A stretch of DNA of 64,000 nt from Lotus japonicus (GCF_012489685.1 NC_080046.1:43363176-43427175); one strand, 5' to 3'; positions 24,692 to 36,112 are shown, counted from the stretch's first letter. The notes: generated by a model from the sequence alone, not told the origin. Numbers and translations: made by a program.

Positions 24692-24862
24692 ATGAAGCTT
24701 TGTTTCTTCTTCTTCTTGTGGGTATCACTATCAGCTTCCTTCACATTCTTCACCTTTGCCTTGGCTAGCAACGTTTCCTACGATGGTCGCTCCCTCATCA
24801 TTGATGACCAACGCAAGCTTCTTATCTCCGCTTCCATTCATTACCCACGAAGTGTTCCCGCG
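24692..24862 (+). pseudogene. Orphan first exon of a plant beta-galactosidase (GH35)
   Basis: Fifty-seven codons start [20 protein letters not shown], a hydrophobic signal peptide, then the mature N-terminus [20 protein letters not shown] and [13 protein letters not shown]. This is the conserved opening of plant GH35 beta-galactosidases (BGAL10-like). The exon ends in GCG|GTGAGA, a good donor at the expected position. The next exon should open with MWPGLVQTAKEGG or similar, but no such sequence or any later GH35 motif was found downstream in the window. Instead a MULE end and a Harbinger element follow. The enzyme would trim cell-wall galactans or xyloglucan; this locus most likely cannot make it. 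An extremely long first intron is the alternative. Confidence 0.75.
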
Positions 24863-25074
24863 GTGAGACTCCATTATCAACTTCTAACTTGTAAAGTCCG
24901 CACCTTTGCTTTTCATTCCTCATAAAAATCCATTTTTTATGTTATTTTCAAGTTTTCAATCAAAACTTGTGGGATTTGTGGGTCTTTCTGTAATGATCCT
25001 TGATTGAATTTATTTATTTTTGCTATAAAGAAAGGCTATTGAAGAGATTGCTTTTGGGATTGACTTTGTTTGAG

Positions 25075-25332
25075 AATTGATGATTTCTAGATTTTTTTCA
25101 GAATTCATGAAGAAGATGATGAAGGTCATGAGAGGAGGTCATGAGAGGAGGAGATGAACATGATTAATTTTTGGGTTATTTTCAGTCACCGTTCAATTTT
25201 TAACGGAAATTGGACGGAGGACTAACGTTGCACACATGAGTTAACGTGGGGGACCATCCACGTAATTAAATTTAGTGGGGGACCAAAATCGTGAATTTGA
25301 TAAATGTGGGGGACTAAAGTTGCAATTAAGCC
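25075..25332. mobile_element. One end of a Mutator-like element, partner end not found
   Basis: The segment ends GGGGGACTAAAGTTGCAATTAAGCC, the inverted form of the ends of MULE-1 to MULE-3, with the same internal blocks (TTAACGGAAATTGGACGGA). No left terminus was found between the beta-galactosidase exon and here, so this looks like a solo or truncated end. The inner border is approximate. Confidence 0.6.
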
Positions 25333-25342
25333 AAGAATTTAA

Positions 25343-26424
25343 GGGCTTGTTTGGTGGACAAGACAAGATAGGATATGACAGGATAGTAATCATATCCTGT
25401 TGTTATCTGTTGTTTGTTGCGTCAGCAGGATAGGATAACACTATCATGTCTCCTATCCTATCCTGTCCATCATGTGTAAAAGTTATCCTGAGAGGGGAGT
25501 TAGGATAGAACAGGATAGGATACCAGTTATATATTTTCTTTCGGTATCCTAACTCCAAATTAATTTATTTTAATATTATATAATTTATAATTTATAATTT
25601 ATAATAATAATTAATAAATTTAAAAATATTAATGTACCTAAAATAAAAAATGAATAAAATTATTATTCGTAAATAGTAAAATAGACTACTCACTTACAAA
25701 TATTGATTTACTAATAGTAATAGACTAATTTAATATTTTCATCTCCTATTATTTAAAAATTATTTATCTACTTATATAATAATTTAAATATAAATTAATT
25801 TTGAAATAATAATATTTTTAATTTAGTTAATTTTTCTAATTTATCACATGTCACAATTAAGTGAAAACTAATTGGTTAGAAATATTTATTTTTTAATAGT
25901 AATAGACTAATTTTCTATTTTCATCTCCTATTATTTAAAATTATTTATCTACTTATATAATAGTTTACAATTTAAATATAAAGTACTTTTAAAATAATAA
26001 TATTCTTAATTTAGTTAACTTTTATTGTTAATTATCACGTGTCACAAATAAGTGAAACACAATTGGTTAATTGCATAATTTTATTTAAAATATAAGCTAT
26101 CTTTTTTTAAAACAAAATATAGGCTATCTTCAAAATAATAAAATAGGCTAATTAATAAAATTTAAATTAATTTTACTTATTTTAAAATATAGACTAATTC
26201 ATAAAAATATATAAAAAATTAAATTTAATAGAATGATCAATTTTTAAATGTATTTTTTATTCAAATATAAATTTAATTAATTTTCCTTATCATATCTTGT
26301 CCTTATCATGTGCACCTCAAACACAGGATAGGATAAGAGTCTATCCTGCTCTTATCATATCATGTTGCTATTCTGTTGACATATCATATCTTATCATATC
26401 CTATCCTTACCACTAAACAGACCC
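25343..26424. mobile_element. PIF/Harbinger-type element, copy 2
   Basis: Begins GGGCTTGTTTGGTGGACAAG, ends CCACTAAACAGACCC, flanked by TAA at 25340-25342 and 26425-26427. Length 1,082 bp. It is clearly related along its length to copy 1 at 19070-20512, sharing the CATGTGTAAAAGTTATCC block, TATTTTCTTTC and AT-rich body. No transposase. It lies ten bases beyond the truncated Mutator end. Confidence 0.82.
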
Positions 26425-26427
26425 TAA

Positions 26428-27472
26428 TAAAGTCTGAATCCTTTATCAGTTTCGAAAATGCTTTTGAAGGATTAAGACTCAAGTAATTAAGTTTTTCAAA
26501 GAGCAAGAATTTTCCCAATAAAAACAGATTATTCCACAATGATTAATGACAGTAATGATCAATTGTCTCTAATGTTGCTAAATTAGCTAGCTAGCATTAG
26601 CTGTGAAATGAAAGCATCGAGTAAAACATTTTTTCCCAAAAGAGAATGCTCAAACAATGGCTTGAAATAAAACTTTGAATTAGAACGAGCCCCAATGATT
26701 GATTTTACTATTTAATTTACACAGACACGTGGTAACATGTGATTTCTTCTTCTAATCATCGAAAAAAATATGTGATTTCTTCTTCTTGTTTTTATTTAAT
26801 TCTCAACCCTATTTCACTCTAACTTGGGTGATTGGAATGAGTAAAATTTCCACAAACACTCGTTATACATGACTCATCCAATGTAATTAATTACTAGATT
26901 ATTTCTGAAAACAATTGTATGGCGTGGGAAGATTAATTACTTGTATTATTTGCAGCTAGCTGTGGATTGTAGTAATTTGTTGTTTTGTTTCATTGAGACA
27001 AACAGAACGTGTTGATAGAGATAATAAAGAGGTGCAATGAAGATGAAGATTTGAATTGCTCGCATTTCCAAAATGACCATGAACCAGTGGACAACCCTCA
27101 CATGACAAATAAAAATTAAAATAAAATAAAATAAGATAAGCCAAAGAGAGGGATCTAATTGTCATTTCAACCCATTCGGCCAGGGCATCTAGTCTCTAGA
27201 ACCAAGTAATGCTGCTGCTAAAGCAGGTTGACCGTTGACCACAGCAAAAAGTGGGCCCACCAGACACGTCTCTCTTTCCTCGGGGACCCCACCATGGTGG
27301 GACACGTCATGATTCAAACCGGGTTGGGTTGAGTGGAGAACCCGGTTCGGACAAAGAGCAGGATCTGGGTGGAGGGTCTCGTCTGTCTGAACGCCACAGA
27401 ACTCGTGAGTTGAGCCCACGCTTTTCTTTTTCTTTCTCTCTTCTGCTTGTTTTCGGGGAGAGGTTATTATAT
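26428..27472. other. Intergenic stretch with a GC-rich patch, no gene recognised
   Basis: The first 750 bp are AT-rich and were checked for missing beta-galactosidase exons without success. From about 27200 to 27430 the base composition is clearly higher in GC, with a W-box-like TTGACC near 27230 and a CACGTC element near 27304. It could be a promoter or gene remnant, but no coding similarity was recognised on either strand. Confidence 0.4.
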
Positions 27473-27474
27473 TA

Positions 27475-27771
27475 CTCCCTCTGTTCCTATATATAAGTCA
27501 CAAATAACTAATTCTCTTAGATTAAGAAAAGTTGTTACTAGTAATAAATTTGTCAAGAAAATGATTAACTTTCCTAGATTACCCTTATTTATTTTCCTAT
27601 TATTTTCTCTCTCCAAGTTAATATTCCAAAAGTTCATCATCTCTTTCATATTAAATATGAGGGTGAATATGGAAAAAAAGTATTTAATGCTTCCTAAATA
27701 TTAGAAAGTGACTTATATTTATAAAAATTTTTTTTTCAAAAAATGTGACTTATAATAAGAAACAGAGGGAG
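27475..27771. mobile_element. Stowaway-type MITE
   Basis: Starts CTCCCTCTGTTCCTATATAT and ends AAGAAACAGAGGGAG, with TA on both sides (27473-27474 and 27772-27773). The CTCCCTC terminus and TA duplication are those of Stowaway MITEs (Tc1/mariner superfamily). Length 297 bp; it is non-coding. Confidence 0.87.
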
Positions 27772-27773
27772 TA

Positions 27774-28714
27774 CTTTTTTATGTTCAAATTTGGAGGATA
27801 AAAAATAAGAGAAATTGAAAAGGAACAAATTTGTTGTAGGTGCTATTGGCTGGTCGTGGTGGTGCATTGAATTGGTATGCGTGGTGGATAGTGGGGTCAC
27901 TTTGATTGATAGAGAAGGGTTTAAGAATAGGAGGATGATCATGAAGAGAAGTGAGGGTGCATTTACTATGGATACATGTATCGGATTACCAATAATGTTA
28001 TCTTAACCAACCATTTTCATCTCCACCTCATATAAAGAAGAAGAAAAAAAGAAAGTAAGGAGTGAAATGATTTGTGATGTGACAGAAAATGCAGAGAGAG
28101 ATAGGAAGAAAAATGTGTGAAAATAAAATAGAAAAGAAAGTGAGGTGTGTATATATCATTGCTCATCGGATTACTATGGAGATCATAGTCTTTTAAAAAA
28201 ATGGATTAAGTAGTTTGATCTCGTGTTGTCATAAGAGTATTTTGTTATGATACATTAGATCTTTTTATATTTTCTTAGTCGTTTTTTTAATACGTAAATC
28301 ACATATTTAAGTTTTTTTTTCTCATCATATTTTTTTTTAAGTTTTTTCTAATCATAGATACATTCTAATTCCTTTTTTTTAATAGAATTATATACTATTA
28401 AATATTTTAAGCAGCAATATATTATTTTTTTAATATATTATTAATGAAAGGTATTTACTATTATAAAATAACACATTATAAGATAGAAAAGTGTCGGGGT
28501 GAATTGGACTCAACCCACTATTGACCCGCATAAAGTGAGATAAATTGGACCGGACAACTTTTATTATGTGGGTTGAATATCCTAACTCAACTCATAATTA
28601 GGCGGGTTGAGGATTAGTAGCTAGGGTGGCCCAACAAAAACAAATCGGTTGCAAACCTTGTTATGAAATGTAACATATGCTTAATTATCAAATGCAAACA
28701 ATCAAGATTCAAGA
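27774..28714. other. AT-rich intergenic DNA
   Basis: No gene recognised. The stretch at 28500-28640 is richer in GC, with GGGTTGA/TCAACCC words suggesting a diverged transposon fragment, but ends and duplication could not be set. Confidence 0.35.
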
Positions 28715-28960
28715 TTGATGGTTTATTACTTCCAAATTTTGATGTTTATGATTTTAGTTTTGTGTGTAGAACTGGCAATGGTGCCGCTGTTGATGCTTTG
28801 GCACGTTTTGCTTTTCATTTTAGTTGTATGGTTTGAATTAAGGAGGCTCCGTTGGAAATTACTAAGATGATGTTCTTGCATCTATGTCTTTTTTTTTTGA
28901 GTAAATTTATGTCTTCTTCTTAATTGAATGAAACCGAGTTTAAAAAATGATGAGATGAAA
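28715..28960 (+). repeat. Decayed LINE 3' end (RNase H tail)
   Basis: The stretch encodes a broken peptide with FDVYDFSFVCRTGNG and DALARFAF, aligning by eye with the RNase H C-terminus of the LINE tail at 33685-33973 (FDVFNFMFVRRTSN, IVKLAF). It is followed by the same TCTTCTTAATTGAATGAA 3' UTR and an A-rich end. It carries a stop and small gaps. No target duplication was assigned. Confidence 0.55.
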
Positions 28961-29399
28961 TTAAAAAAAAAAATAATGATGGGATGAAAAACATAAGACA
29001 CAAAACCAACTTTTTATATTTTAATTAACTTGACCTCTATATTGTTTTTACACGTAAAACCAACACATCTTCACATCTCCAAAGTCAAAACGGATGTCAA
29101 TTTAAATTAATTACACTAAATTATAATTTAGCACTTATGTGTCTTGAACCTCCAAAGTCTAAACTATGATATGCTTGGAAAATGAGTGGAACATAATTTA
29201 GATATTTTAATTTTTATAATACTCATAATTTCTTAATATCTGGTTCAATGGTTGGCATGACCTAACCCCATTAGGTCATTTGATTAGCGGTTTAGGCAAA
29301 ACGGGCCAAAATGGGTTATTATGTTGAAATTCTTAACCCAACCTATGAAAAAGAATAAGTCAAATGGGGATAATGAATCATGACCCGTTTGGAAGAAAT
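28961..29399. other. AT-rich intergenic DNA
   Basis: No gene seen. A patch at 29240-29360 has ACCCCATTAGGTCA and AACGGGCCAAAATGGG words typical of diverged hAT-like MITEs, but no clean termini were found. Confidence 0.3.
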
Positions 29400-29640
29400 T
29401 ATTTGAGGTTATCTAATAGCATAAGCTCTTATACCAATGTTTGGAAGAGCTTATGCAAACAGCTTATGACATGTCATAAGCTGTTTTGAGCTTATTTTCA
29501 TAAGCTATTCATAATAGCTTATGAAAAAGAGTTTATGCTTATATATAGTTTATTTTCAATTTATTTCAATAAAAAACTTAAAATAACTTATGACCATAAA
29601 CGCTTAATTAAGTTGTGTTTCCAAACGATGCATAAGTCCA
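29400..29640. repeat. Foldable repeat rich in CATAAGCT/AGCTTATG, MITE-like
   Basis: The segment contains many copies of AGCTTATG and its complement CATAAGCT in both orientations (for example GCTTATGACATGTCATAAGC, itself a perfect palindrome around 29461-29480), so it can form a long hairpin. This is the style of hAT-derived MITEs in legumes. Element ends and duplication were not determined. Confidence 0.45.
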
Positions 29641-30689
29641 TTTTATCACCCATAAGTAAATATTGATTTTGGCCTCATAATTAATTAACCTTCGCAAAGC
29701 TGGTCAAATGCAATGTTTACCGCTAAATTAAAAAATAAGAGAAGATCCTCATTTCTTAAAATCAGTCTCTCCAAATATTATATATTTTCTAGATGGAGGG
29801 AAAAACCACAAATGTAACAACTTGGCTTATAAATATATGGTCACCAATCACACTTGCGTATATATGTGATGCTTGAGCCTTGAGGGATGAGAAGAAGATT
29901 GAAGAAGAAATTGTTTTGATTTGATGTTGGGAAGCGCGCATGGCATGGAGCTTATTGGCTTTTCCCGTCAATATCAATTATCAAGTGGCATAGCGCGGGA
30001 AATGGATCCATATCCACATTCCTTCCCCGCGCAATCTTCATACGCACATTCAATGCCTTCCTTCCTTCCTTATCCTTCCCACTCCCACCTTACCTTTTTA
30101 TTATTCCATCCATACACTGCTGCCAGTGCCACTATACTATATCATCATATCTCCCTCCATATACTCTTTCCAAGTTCCAACCAATCATCTTTTACATTAT
30201 AAATCTTATTTACATATCTCATTTTTAAAAATTTGGATAAGTTAATTAATATAAATGTCTGAGGTGTTAAAGTACGAGAAAAAACCTCTTCCTTTGTAAA
30301 AAAAAGTATGAAAAAAACTTGAGTTTTGAGTTAATTAACAAAATAAATAAATAAAAAGTACGACCAATAAGTTTATTGTTCTTAATTAATATTTACCTTA
30401 CAATTTTTTTAATCTATCTTTTCAATTAATTCTTAAAAATTATTTCATTTCACAAGGTGTTAACCTATTCGAGAAACAATGACAATTTCTCTCAACAAAT
30501 GATGTTTCATAGTTTGATCTTGTGACCTTACACTTGCAGAAATCTAACTTATTTACCACTAAACTAAAACGTTGTTGTTCAACTTGGTTAAACACTCTAA
30601 TATTAGTTTCGAGCCTAGTTGCCTTAAAAAAGTAAATTCTAACTAAAATTAAATTAAATAAAAAAACTTATTTGTATATGAAAGTCAAA
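29641..30689. other. AT-rich intergenic DNA
   Basis: An open frame at 29921-30202 has no recognised domain, although its 3' part is pyrimidine-rich. No gene or element is supported here. Confidence 0.35.
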
Positions 30690-31034
30690 GTTTTGAATTG
30701 AGTTGCCTTACGAGTGGCTTTTCTAAATCTCTCCACGACATGATGTTGTTTGATCATCCCCTTATGAAATTCATGTGCATGCGGTCCTTATTAATTGCTA
30801 ACATTAGAGATTTGTTGGCTAGGCATTGGGAGCCCAGATTGTGTGTACAAACTTTTTTACTAAGGTCGGAGCTCGTCAAGACAATGGCTTTGTTCTTATT
30901 CAGGATCCTCCGGCTGATATGGTCCATTTACTCTTGACGGATACATTATGGACTACTTTTCCCAGGCGTAGTCGCCTCAACGTCTTTTTTATTTTGCTTT
31001 TGTTTTTTTGCTTTCTTTTACCTATGGTACCAAA
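30690..31034 (+). repeat. 5'-truncated LINE tail with TGGTACC-polyA end
   Basis: The stretch encodes broken pieces of a LINE C-terminus (HDMMLFDHPLMKFM, IRDLLARHW, then after a frame change VGARQDNGFVLIQD) and ends CTATGGTACCAAAAAAAC. This resembles the CTGTACCAAAAAAAA end of the large LINE at 6962-10682. An imperfect candidate duplication, AATTGAGTTG before and AATTAAGTTG after, flanks it. The frame is broken, so it makes no protein. Confidence 0.55.
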
Positions 31035-31384
31035 AAAACTAATTAAGTTGGGTTGGACTTAACTTCTAGGGCCAAATCCATTCAACTGAATGTCAAAACT
31101 AAAGTCTCAAACATGTTGGCACAATGTTACATATGACTTGGTTAATTGATAAAAAATCAGTCCAACTGATAAAAAGATTTCTATTCACTTTAGGTCTGAA
31201 AATGAATGTTATTGTCTGTTTGGGCTTTTTACTTAAGAAGGAAGACATGGGAAAGGACATCATTCTAATAGAAATAGATATTGACAAAAAAAAAAAGAAA
31301 TAGATCAAGTAAAAATCCTCTTATATTCCATCATGTTGAATTATTCTGTTAATTTCTTTATTTGCAACTATGTAGTTCCAATTT

Positions 31385-31910
31385 ATTTGAAGTGAGTGAG
31401 TCTCTTTAGACGGTAAATAAGTCATCATAATCATTGATTGTATTAGGTTGATTATTGATTTTTTAAAGTAGATAATACTATTAGTTATTGTAATGATTTA
31501 CTTTATCTCTAAAGTAACTCTCTCACTTTATAGGAGCTCATGTCTACTTACAATGTTTGCAATGATAATGATGAATACCCAAACATAATTTTTATTATTT
31601 GAAGGAATTTCTTAAATCTCAATTTCTATGCTATGAGATTTCTATTTAAGAAAGGAAGAAGACATGGAGGGAATGAACTTCACTCTAATTGAAGCAGATC
31701 AAGGCTCTTATGTTAAAATTCTCTCATACTTTCTTCACGAGTATGCAATGTACAACTCCTTACTCTCTTTAGAGAATAAAATAAGTCACTAATTACAACC
31801 ATTGATTGCATTGATTTATTGACTTTTAGAAGTAGACGGTCATTATTGATGATTGTGAGCATAACTTACTTTACTCCTAAAGTGACTCTCTATCAGTTTA
31901 GAAGAGAAAA
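31385..31910. repeat. Pair of related short repeats, direct orientation
   Basis: Two segments, about 31390-31540 and 31763-31890, share the order CTCTTTAGA...TAAATAAGTCA...ATTGATTG...TTGA(C)TTTT...AGTAGA(T/C)...TTACTTTA(C/T)...CTAAAGT(A/G)ACTCTC. Each begins CTCTTTAGA and ends with a rough inverted copy, so they may be a small MITE family. Similarity is moderate and was judged by eye. Confidence 0.4.
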
Positions 31911-31946
31911 AATGAGATCGAGACATTTTTATAACTATAACTATTA

Positions 31947-33097
31947 GAGCATCTCCAATGCTAGTTCTTAGAGGTGAATTCTTAAGCATTATTCATGTGA
32001 GTCCGTACCGCTACATATGCTTAAGTAACTCTTAAGCAACTTTTGCATATTTCGCTCCAAATCATAAGTTCTTTACTTTGAGTTCTTAGCAATTCATTTG
32101 GTTCCACCACACCACATTATTTATACTTTTTATTTTCATAAAACAATAAAACAAAACTCATAAAGTAATAAACCAATTTGGATGAGAGAGAAAAAATATT
32201 TTTTTATACTAAGAACTCATAAAATAAAGTTGCTTAGAGCATCTCCAATGCTAATTCTTAATTCTTAGTTCTTAGCACTATTCATGTGGGCCCGTACTGC
32301 CACATGTACTTAAGCAACTCTCAAGCAATTTTGCTCCAACCATGAGTTCTTAGTTCTTAGCACTATTCATTTGGTCTCACCAACCACATTATTTATATTT
32401 TTTATTTTCATAAAGTAATAAAACAAACTCATAAAGTAATAAAGTAATTTGGATGAGAGAGAAAAAATAATTTTTAATGCTAAGAACTTAAAAAGCAAAA
32501 CTCTTTATATAAGAATTAAGAACTCCACATCATCCCCTCCAATGGTTAAGAACCCAGTTCTTAGTTCTTAGCTCTAAAATAAGAACTAAAAACCTTGCAT
32601 TGTAGATGCTCTTATATAAGAACTAGTTCTTATTTTTAAGAACTAAAATGCTAGGTTCTTATTTCTTAGAATTATTCATGTGAGCCCGTACTGCCACATG
32701 TGCTTAAGCAACTCTTTGCAGATTTTGCTCAAATCATGGGTTCTTAGTTTTAGCAATATTCATTTGGTCTCACAATACCATTATATTAATATTTTTTATT
32801 TTCATATAATTTTGATTTAAATTTAAATGCTAATTCAATACTTGAATTAAATATTAGTTGATGAATGAGAGAGAAAAAAAATTAACTTTAAATGCTAAGA
32901 ACTCGAAAAGTAAAAACTTCTTATATAAGAATTAGTTCTAACTTTTAAGAACTAAGAACTCAATGTCAACTCCTTTCAATGGTTAAGAACACAGTTCTTA
33001 GTTCTCAGCTCAAAAATAAGAACTAATTAAGAATTTTGCATTGAAGATGCTCTAAGCTTAAGAACTCAAATCTAAGTACTAACATTGAAGATGCTCT
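31947..33097. mobile_element. Nested GAGCATC-type MITEs (Harbinger-like), outer element
   Basis: Starts GAGCATCTCCAATGCTAGTT, ends AACATTGAAGATGCTC, flanked by TTA at 31944-31946 and 33098-33100. The interior is built from repeated TTCTTAGTTCTTAGC and CCCGTACTGCCACATG blocks. At least three related copies are present: the outer one, an inner complete one at 32237-32611, and a partial one ending GATGCTCTAAGC near 33055. All are non-coding. Confidence 0.72.
32237..32611. mobile_element. Inner GAGCATC-type MITE, TTA target duplication
   Basis: A complete 375-bp copy starts GAGCATCTCCAATGCTAATT and ends TGCATTGTAGATGCTC, flanked by TTA at 32234-32236 and 32612-32614. It interrupts an older member of its own family. 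Confidence 0.75.
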
Positions 33098-33100
33098 TAC

Positions 33101-33666
33101 ACCTCTATTGTTTATCACTTACCTAGAAAGAAGGTAAATAAAGAGGCAAAGGTCAGAAAGATAATGACGAAAGGGGTACTTTGATGTGCATGCAGGTTAT
33201 GCTCCTTGCTTAGCTCTGCTGACAGGAACCAATTTTTCTCATATGAATTTACAATCCAATATCTTTTGCTTTTCCACCATCCACCAAGCTGAAATTGAAC
33301 TACAGAAAAAGCGTGGATCCAAATTAAAAAAGAACAAATTTTGCAAGAAAAGAGAATTAAAGAGAAAAGAATATGGTATACTTATATATAGTCCAAATAG
33401 AAATCGCTCTGCGAGAATCAGCAAATAACTAGCCAGTTGTTACCATGAGTATGAGATGAGAGTAAAAGGCTGATTTTGGTCAAAGAGATTGTGGAGGGGG
33501 GCATTCAAAATATCAGCTTTCTATTGACCAAAAAAAAAATATCAGCTTTCTACAGAATATATTTGAATTTGAACTAGATTCTACATTCTAGGCCCAAACT
33601 CAGTCCATGTTTAAATATTCCTTGGCTCTCCTAATTTAAATAATATTAAGTATTAACATGCAATTT
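33101..33666. other. Intergenic DNA, no gene recognised
   Basis: An open frame at 33186-33428 is lysine- and arginine-rich with no recognised motif. A short duplicated phrase, ATCAGCTTTCTA, occurs twice near 33511 and 33541. Confidence 0.35.
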
Positions 33667-33684
33667 AATACAAATAGTGAACGA

Positions 33685-33973
33685 TGCTTGGCGCTCTTCT
33701 CCTACCGGGGACGGAGAGATTCTGGTTTCGCTCACTTAGAAACGGTGATTAATGATTGTCACTTATTAGTCGCACATTTTGATGTCTTTAATTTTATGTT
33801 TGTGCGTAGAACTAGCAACTGTGTTGCTAACGCTATTGTTAAGTTAGCTTTTCGTTTGGGTTGTTTGGTTTGGATTGAAGAGGCTCATTTGGAGATTTCC
33901 TCTCTCATCCAGAACGATGGTGTTGTTTCTGTGGCTTCTTCTTAATTGAATGAATTCCAATTTCAAAAAACAA
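33685..33973 (+). mobile_element. 5'-truncated LINE insertion with 18-bp target duplication
   Basis: The 289-bp insert is flanked by a perfect direct repeat AATACAAATAGTGAACGA at 33667-33684 and 33974-33991. It encodes the C-terminal part of a LINE RNase H (LETVINDCHLLVAHFDVFNF, FVRRTSNCVANAIVKLAF, then a stop at 33943-33945), a short 3' UTR ending TTGAATGAATTCCAATTTC and an A-rich tail. The long duplication, severe 5' truncation and A-rich 3' end are those of target-primed reverse transcription. The frame has no own start. Confidence 0.85.
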
Positions 33974-33991
33974 AATACAAATAGTGAACGA

Positions 33992-34892
33992 GACTTTTTT
34001 ATTTATTGAAATGGAGGTTTGTTTACATTATACTTAACTGCGGTTATCCAAACAAATATAATGCTCATGCAACTTTCATTTGTTTTTTTATCAATGATTT
34101 CATGGGGTTGTCTAAATCAACCAAAGTAAATATGAGGTGGTGGCGTTGTTCGAAACTCACTTAGATGGGTCGTGGGTTTCTGTAATAATTTGGGCACCTC
34201 CAGCCTATTATGGCAAAGTTGCAGGTTATTGCTTCGGTGGTCCAGTTGGTCATTGGGCACCTCTAGCCTATTGCTTTCACACACTTGTTAGCTAAGATGT
34301 AGAAAGAAGAGTGATAGATAGAAAAAAAAGTAACAAAAAGAAAGTATGAAGTGTAATAGATGAAAAGATGATGGATATAAAAATAAAAATAGGTTGAAAT
34401 AAGGTGTATAAAAGATGATGTGTGTTAGTGTTATGTTGTATAATTAAAATTGTGTTTGACCCAACTTATCCTAAAATTAACTTAAACGTAAAGAAATTAG
34501 TTGGGTCAAACACTACCTTAGACTAATATTAATGCTTCACTCATAAATTTTATAACCCTCAATTCGGTTGCAGTGACATGGGTAAGTAGAAGGTGCGTTA
34601 GACAAGACATATTGGTTGAATTAGGATGGTAGATAGATTAGAACGAACTGCATAAGTTCAAAACAAAATATAAAAATGTGATATCCTGTCCTTGCTTTAA
34701 ATAAAACATCACATATTATAGAATGAAATTATACATCAATTAGCGTTTGTGAATTAGATAATGATATAGTGATAAATATCATTGATGGACTATGGGGATA
34801 TATAATTTACTAAAGCAAAAGTAAATAGAGATAGACAGGGAAATTGAAATTGCATATTTATAGCAGTTTTGTTAATACATCACTGTCAAGAT
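33992..34892. other. Intergenic DNA upstream of the SIRE insertion
   Basis: No gene seen. The segment 34130-34270 contains two copies of GGCACCTC(C/T)AGCCTATT about 70 bp apart. The rest is AT-rich. It ends at the ATAAC target site of the retrotransposon. Confidence 0.35.
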
Positions 34893-34897
34893 ATAAC

Positions 34898-36111
34898 TGA
34901 AGGCATGAAAAACGGTAGAAAGGGGGGGGTTTGAATAACGTTTTCAGTACAAAACTTCCACCTTAAAGATTTTGACAAATCTTTCGAGAACTTAAGTGCT
35001 AAAGATAAGAGATAGAGAAGCACACAAGGATTTTATCCTGGTTCACTTGATAAATCACTCAAGCTACTCCAGTCCACCCGTTAAGGTGATTTCTTCCTTC
35101 TTAGAATGAAGGCAATCCACTAATCAGGTAAGAGTTACAACTGCACTTGAAACCTACAAGTGACTAACAATTACACTGACTTAGCTCACACTAAGATTCA
35201 CTCTCTTAGTCTTCTCTAGGATCCGATCAACCTTGATCTCCTAAAGGAACTAAACAAACTGTTTATCAAAGAAATGTTTACAAGAGATTTGCTTCTAAAA
35301 AGCTAATAGTAAACTCAATGAATTTCAGATGAAAGAAAGCTTAGAATATTTTGAATATGTCTTGCGCGTATGTGTTACTTCTTCTCTTCTCCGCTTCTTT
35401 CAATCTTCAGCCTCTATATATACTCCAAGCATTAGGGTTGAGCGTTGCATGGGAAATGCTACCGTTGGAGGGCAGTTCTGGAAAATCCAGCTTCTGCTGT
35501 GGCTGAGAACGTTAGGTAGGTCGTCAGGAAGGTACACTTGTTTTTGTACTTGGATAGCGACTTGACCTTTTAACCTAGGAGACTTCTGATCAGAGGAATG
35601 CTTCGTATTGGAACTTGTGAAGCCGGTTGATCAGAGTCGGAGGGAAAGCACAGATCCTCTGACCATTGTATCTTCTGATTCTGAACTCAGAGGGAAGAAC
35701 ATGGCCTTCAGAGTTTCTTGCTTCTGGACTTCAGAGTTTCCACTAATCAGCTTCTGGATCTTTAGAGTCTTCTACACCATCAGAACATCTGAACCTTCAG
35801 TGTTTCTTGGTTATCAGAACTTCTGGATCTTCAGAGCTTCTAGCGACTGAGTCCACATCAGAGTTTGTATAGCTTCAGAACTTCTGAAGCTTTTCCACTG
35901 TTCATACTGAACATGGTGAATGCGAAAGCGTTGCTTGGGTTACTCTTTATACACAGTGCTTCTGATTTGTGTGAGATTGAGTTGAGGTCAGAGCCTGTAA
36001 ATAGCACACTCAGAAAAACACGTTAGAGTACCACAATTGTTCATATCAAAAGGTTAACTTGTAATCATCAAAACATAGAGTTGTACTACTCGATCAAAAC
36101 TTGATCTTACA
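34898..36111 (-). repeat. 3' LTR of SIRE-A
   Basis: 1,214 bp, ends TG/CA on the minus strand. Differences from the 5' LTR noticed: GGCATG versus GGTATG at the outer end, 8 versus 7 G in a run, CCAAGCATTAGGG versus CCAAGGATTAAGG, and one T/C in TTGTTTTTGTAC. A TATATATA box lies at 35415-35422. Two open frames inside (35329-35565, 35608-35850, plus strand) are repeated in the other LTR and are not genes. Confidence 0.94.
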
Positions 36112-36112
36112 A

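Noticed and set aside
24863..27470. Search for the second and later beta-galactosidase exons
   Set aside because: No MWPGLVQ-like or other GH35 motif found on the plus strand, so no exon was annotated.
35329..35850. Two open frames in the 3' LTR of SIRE-A, repeated at 46207-46728
   Set aside because: They are LTR sequence, identical in both LTRs, with a Ser/Phe-rich composition caused by the CTTCAGA words; no domain.
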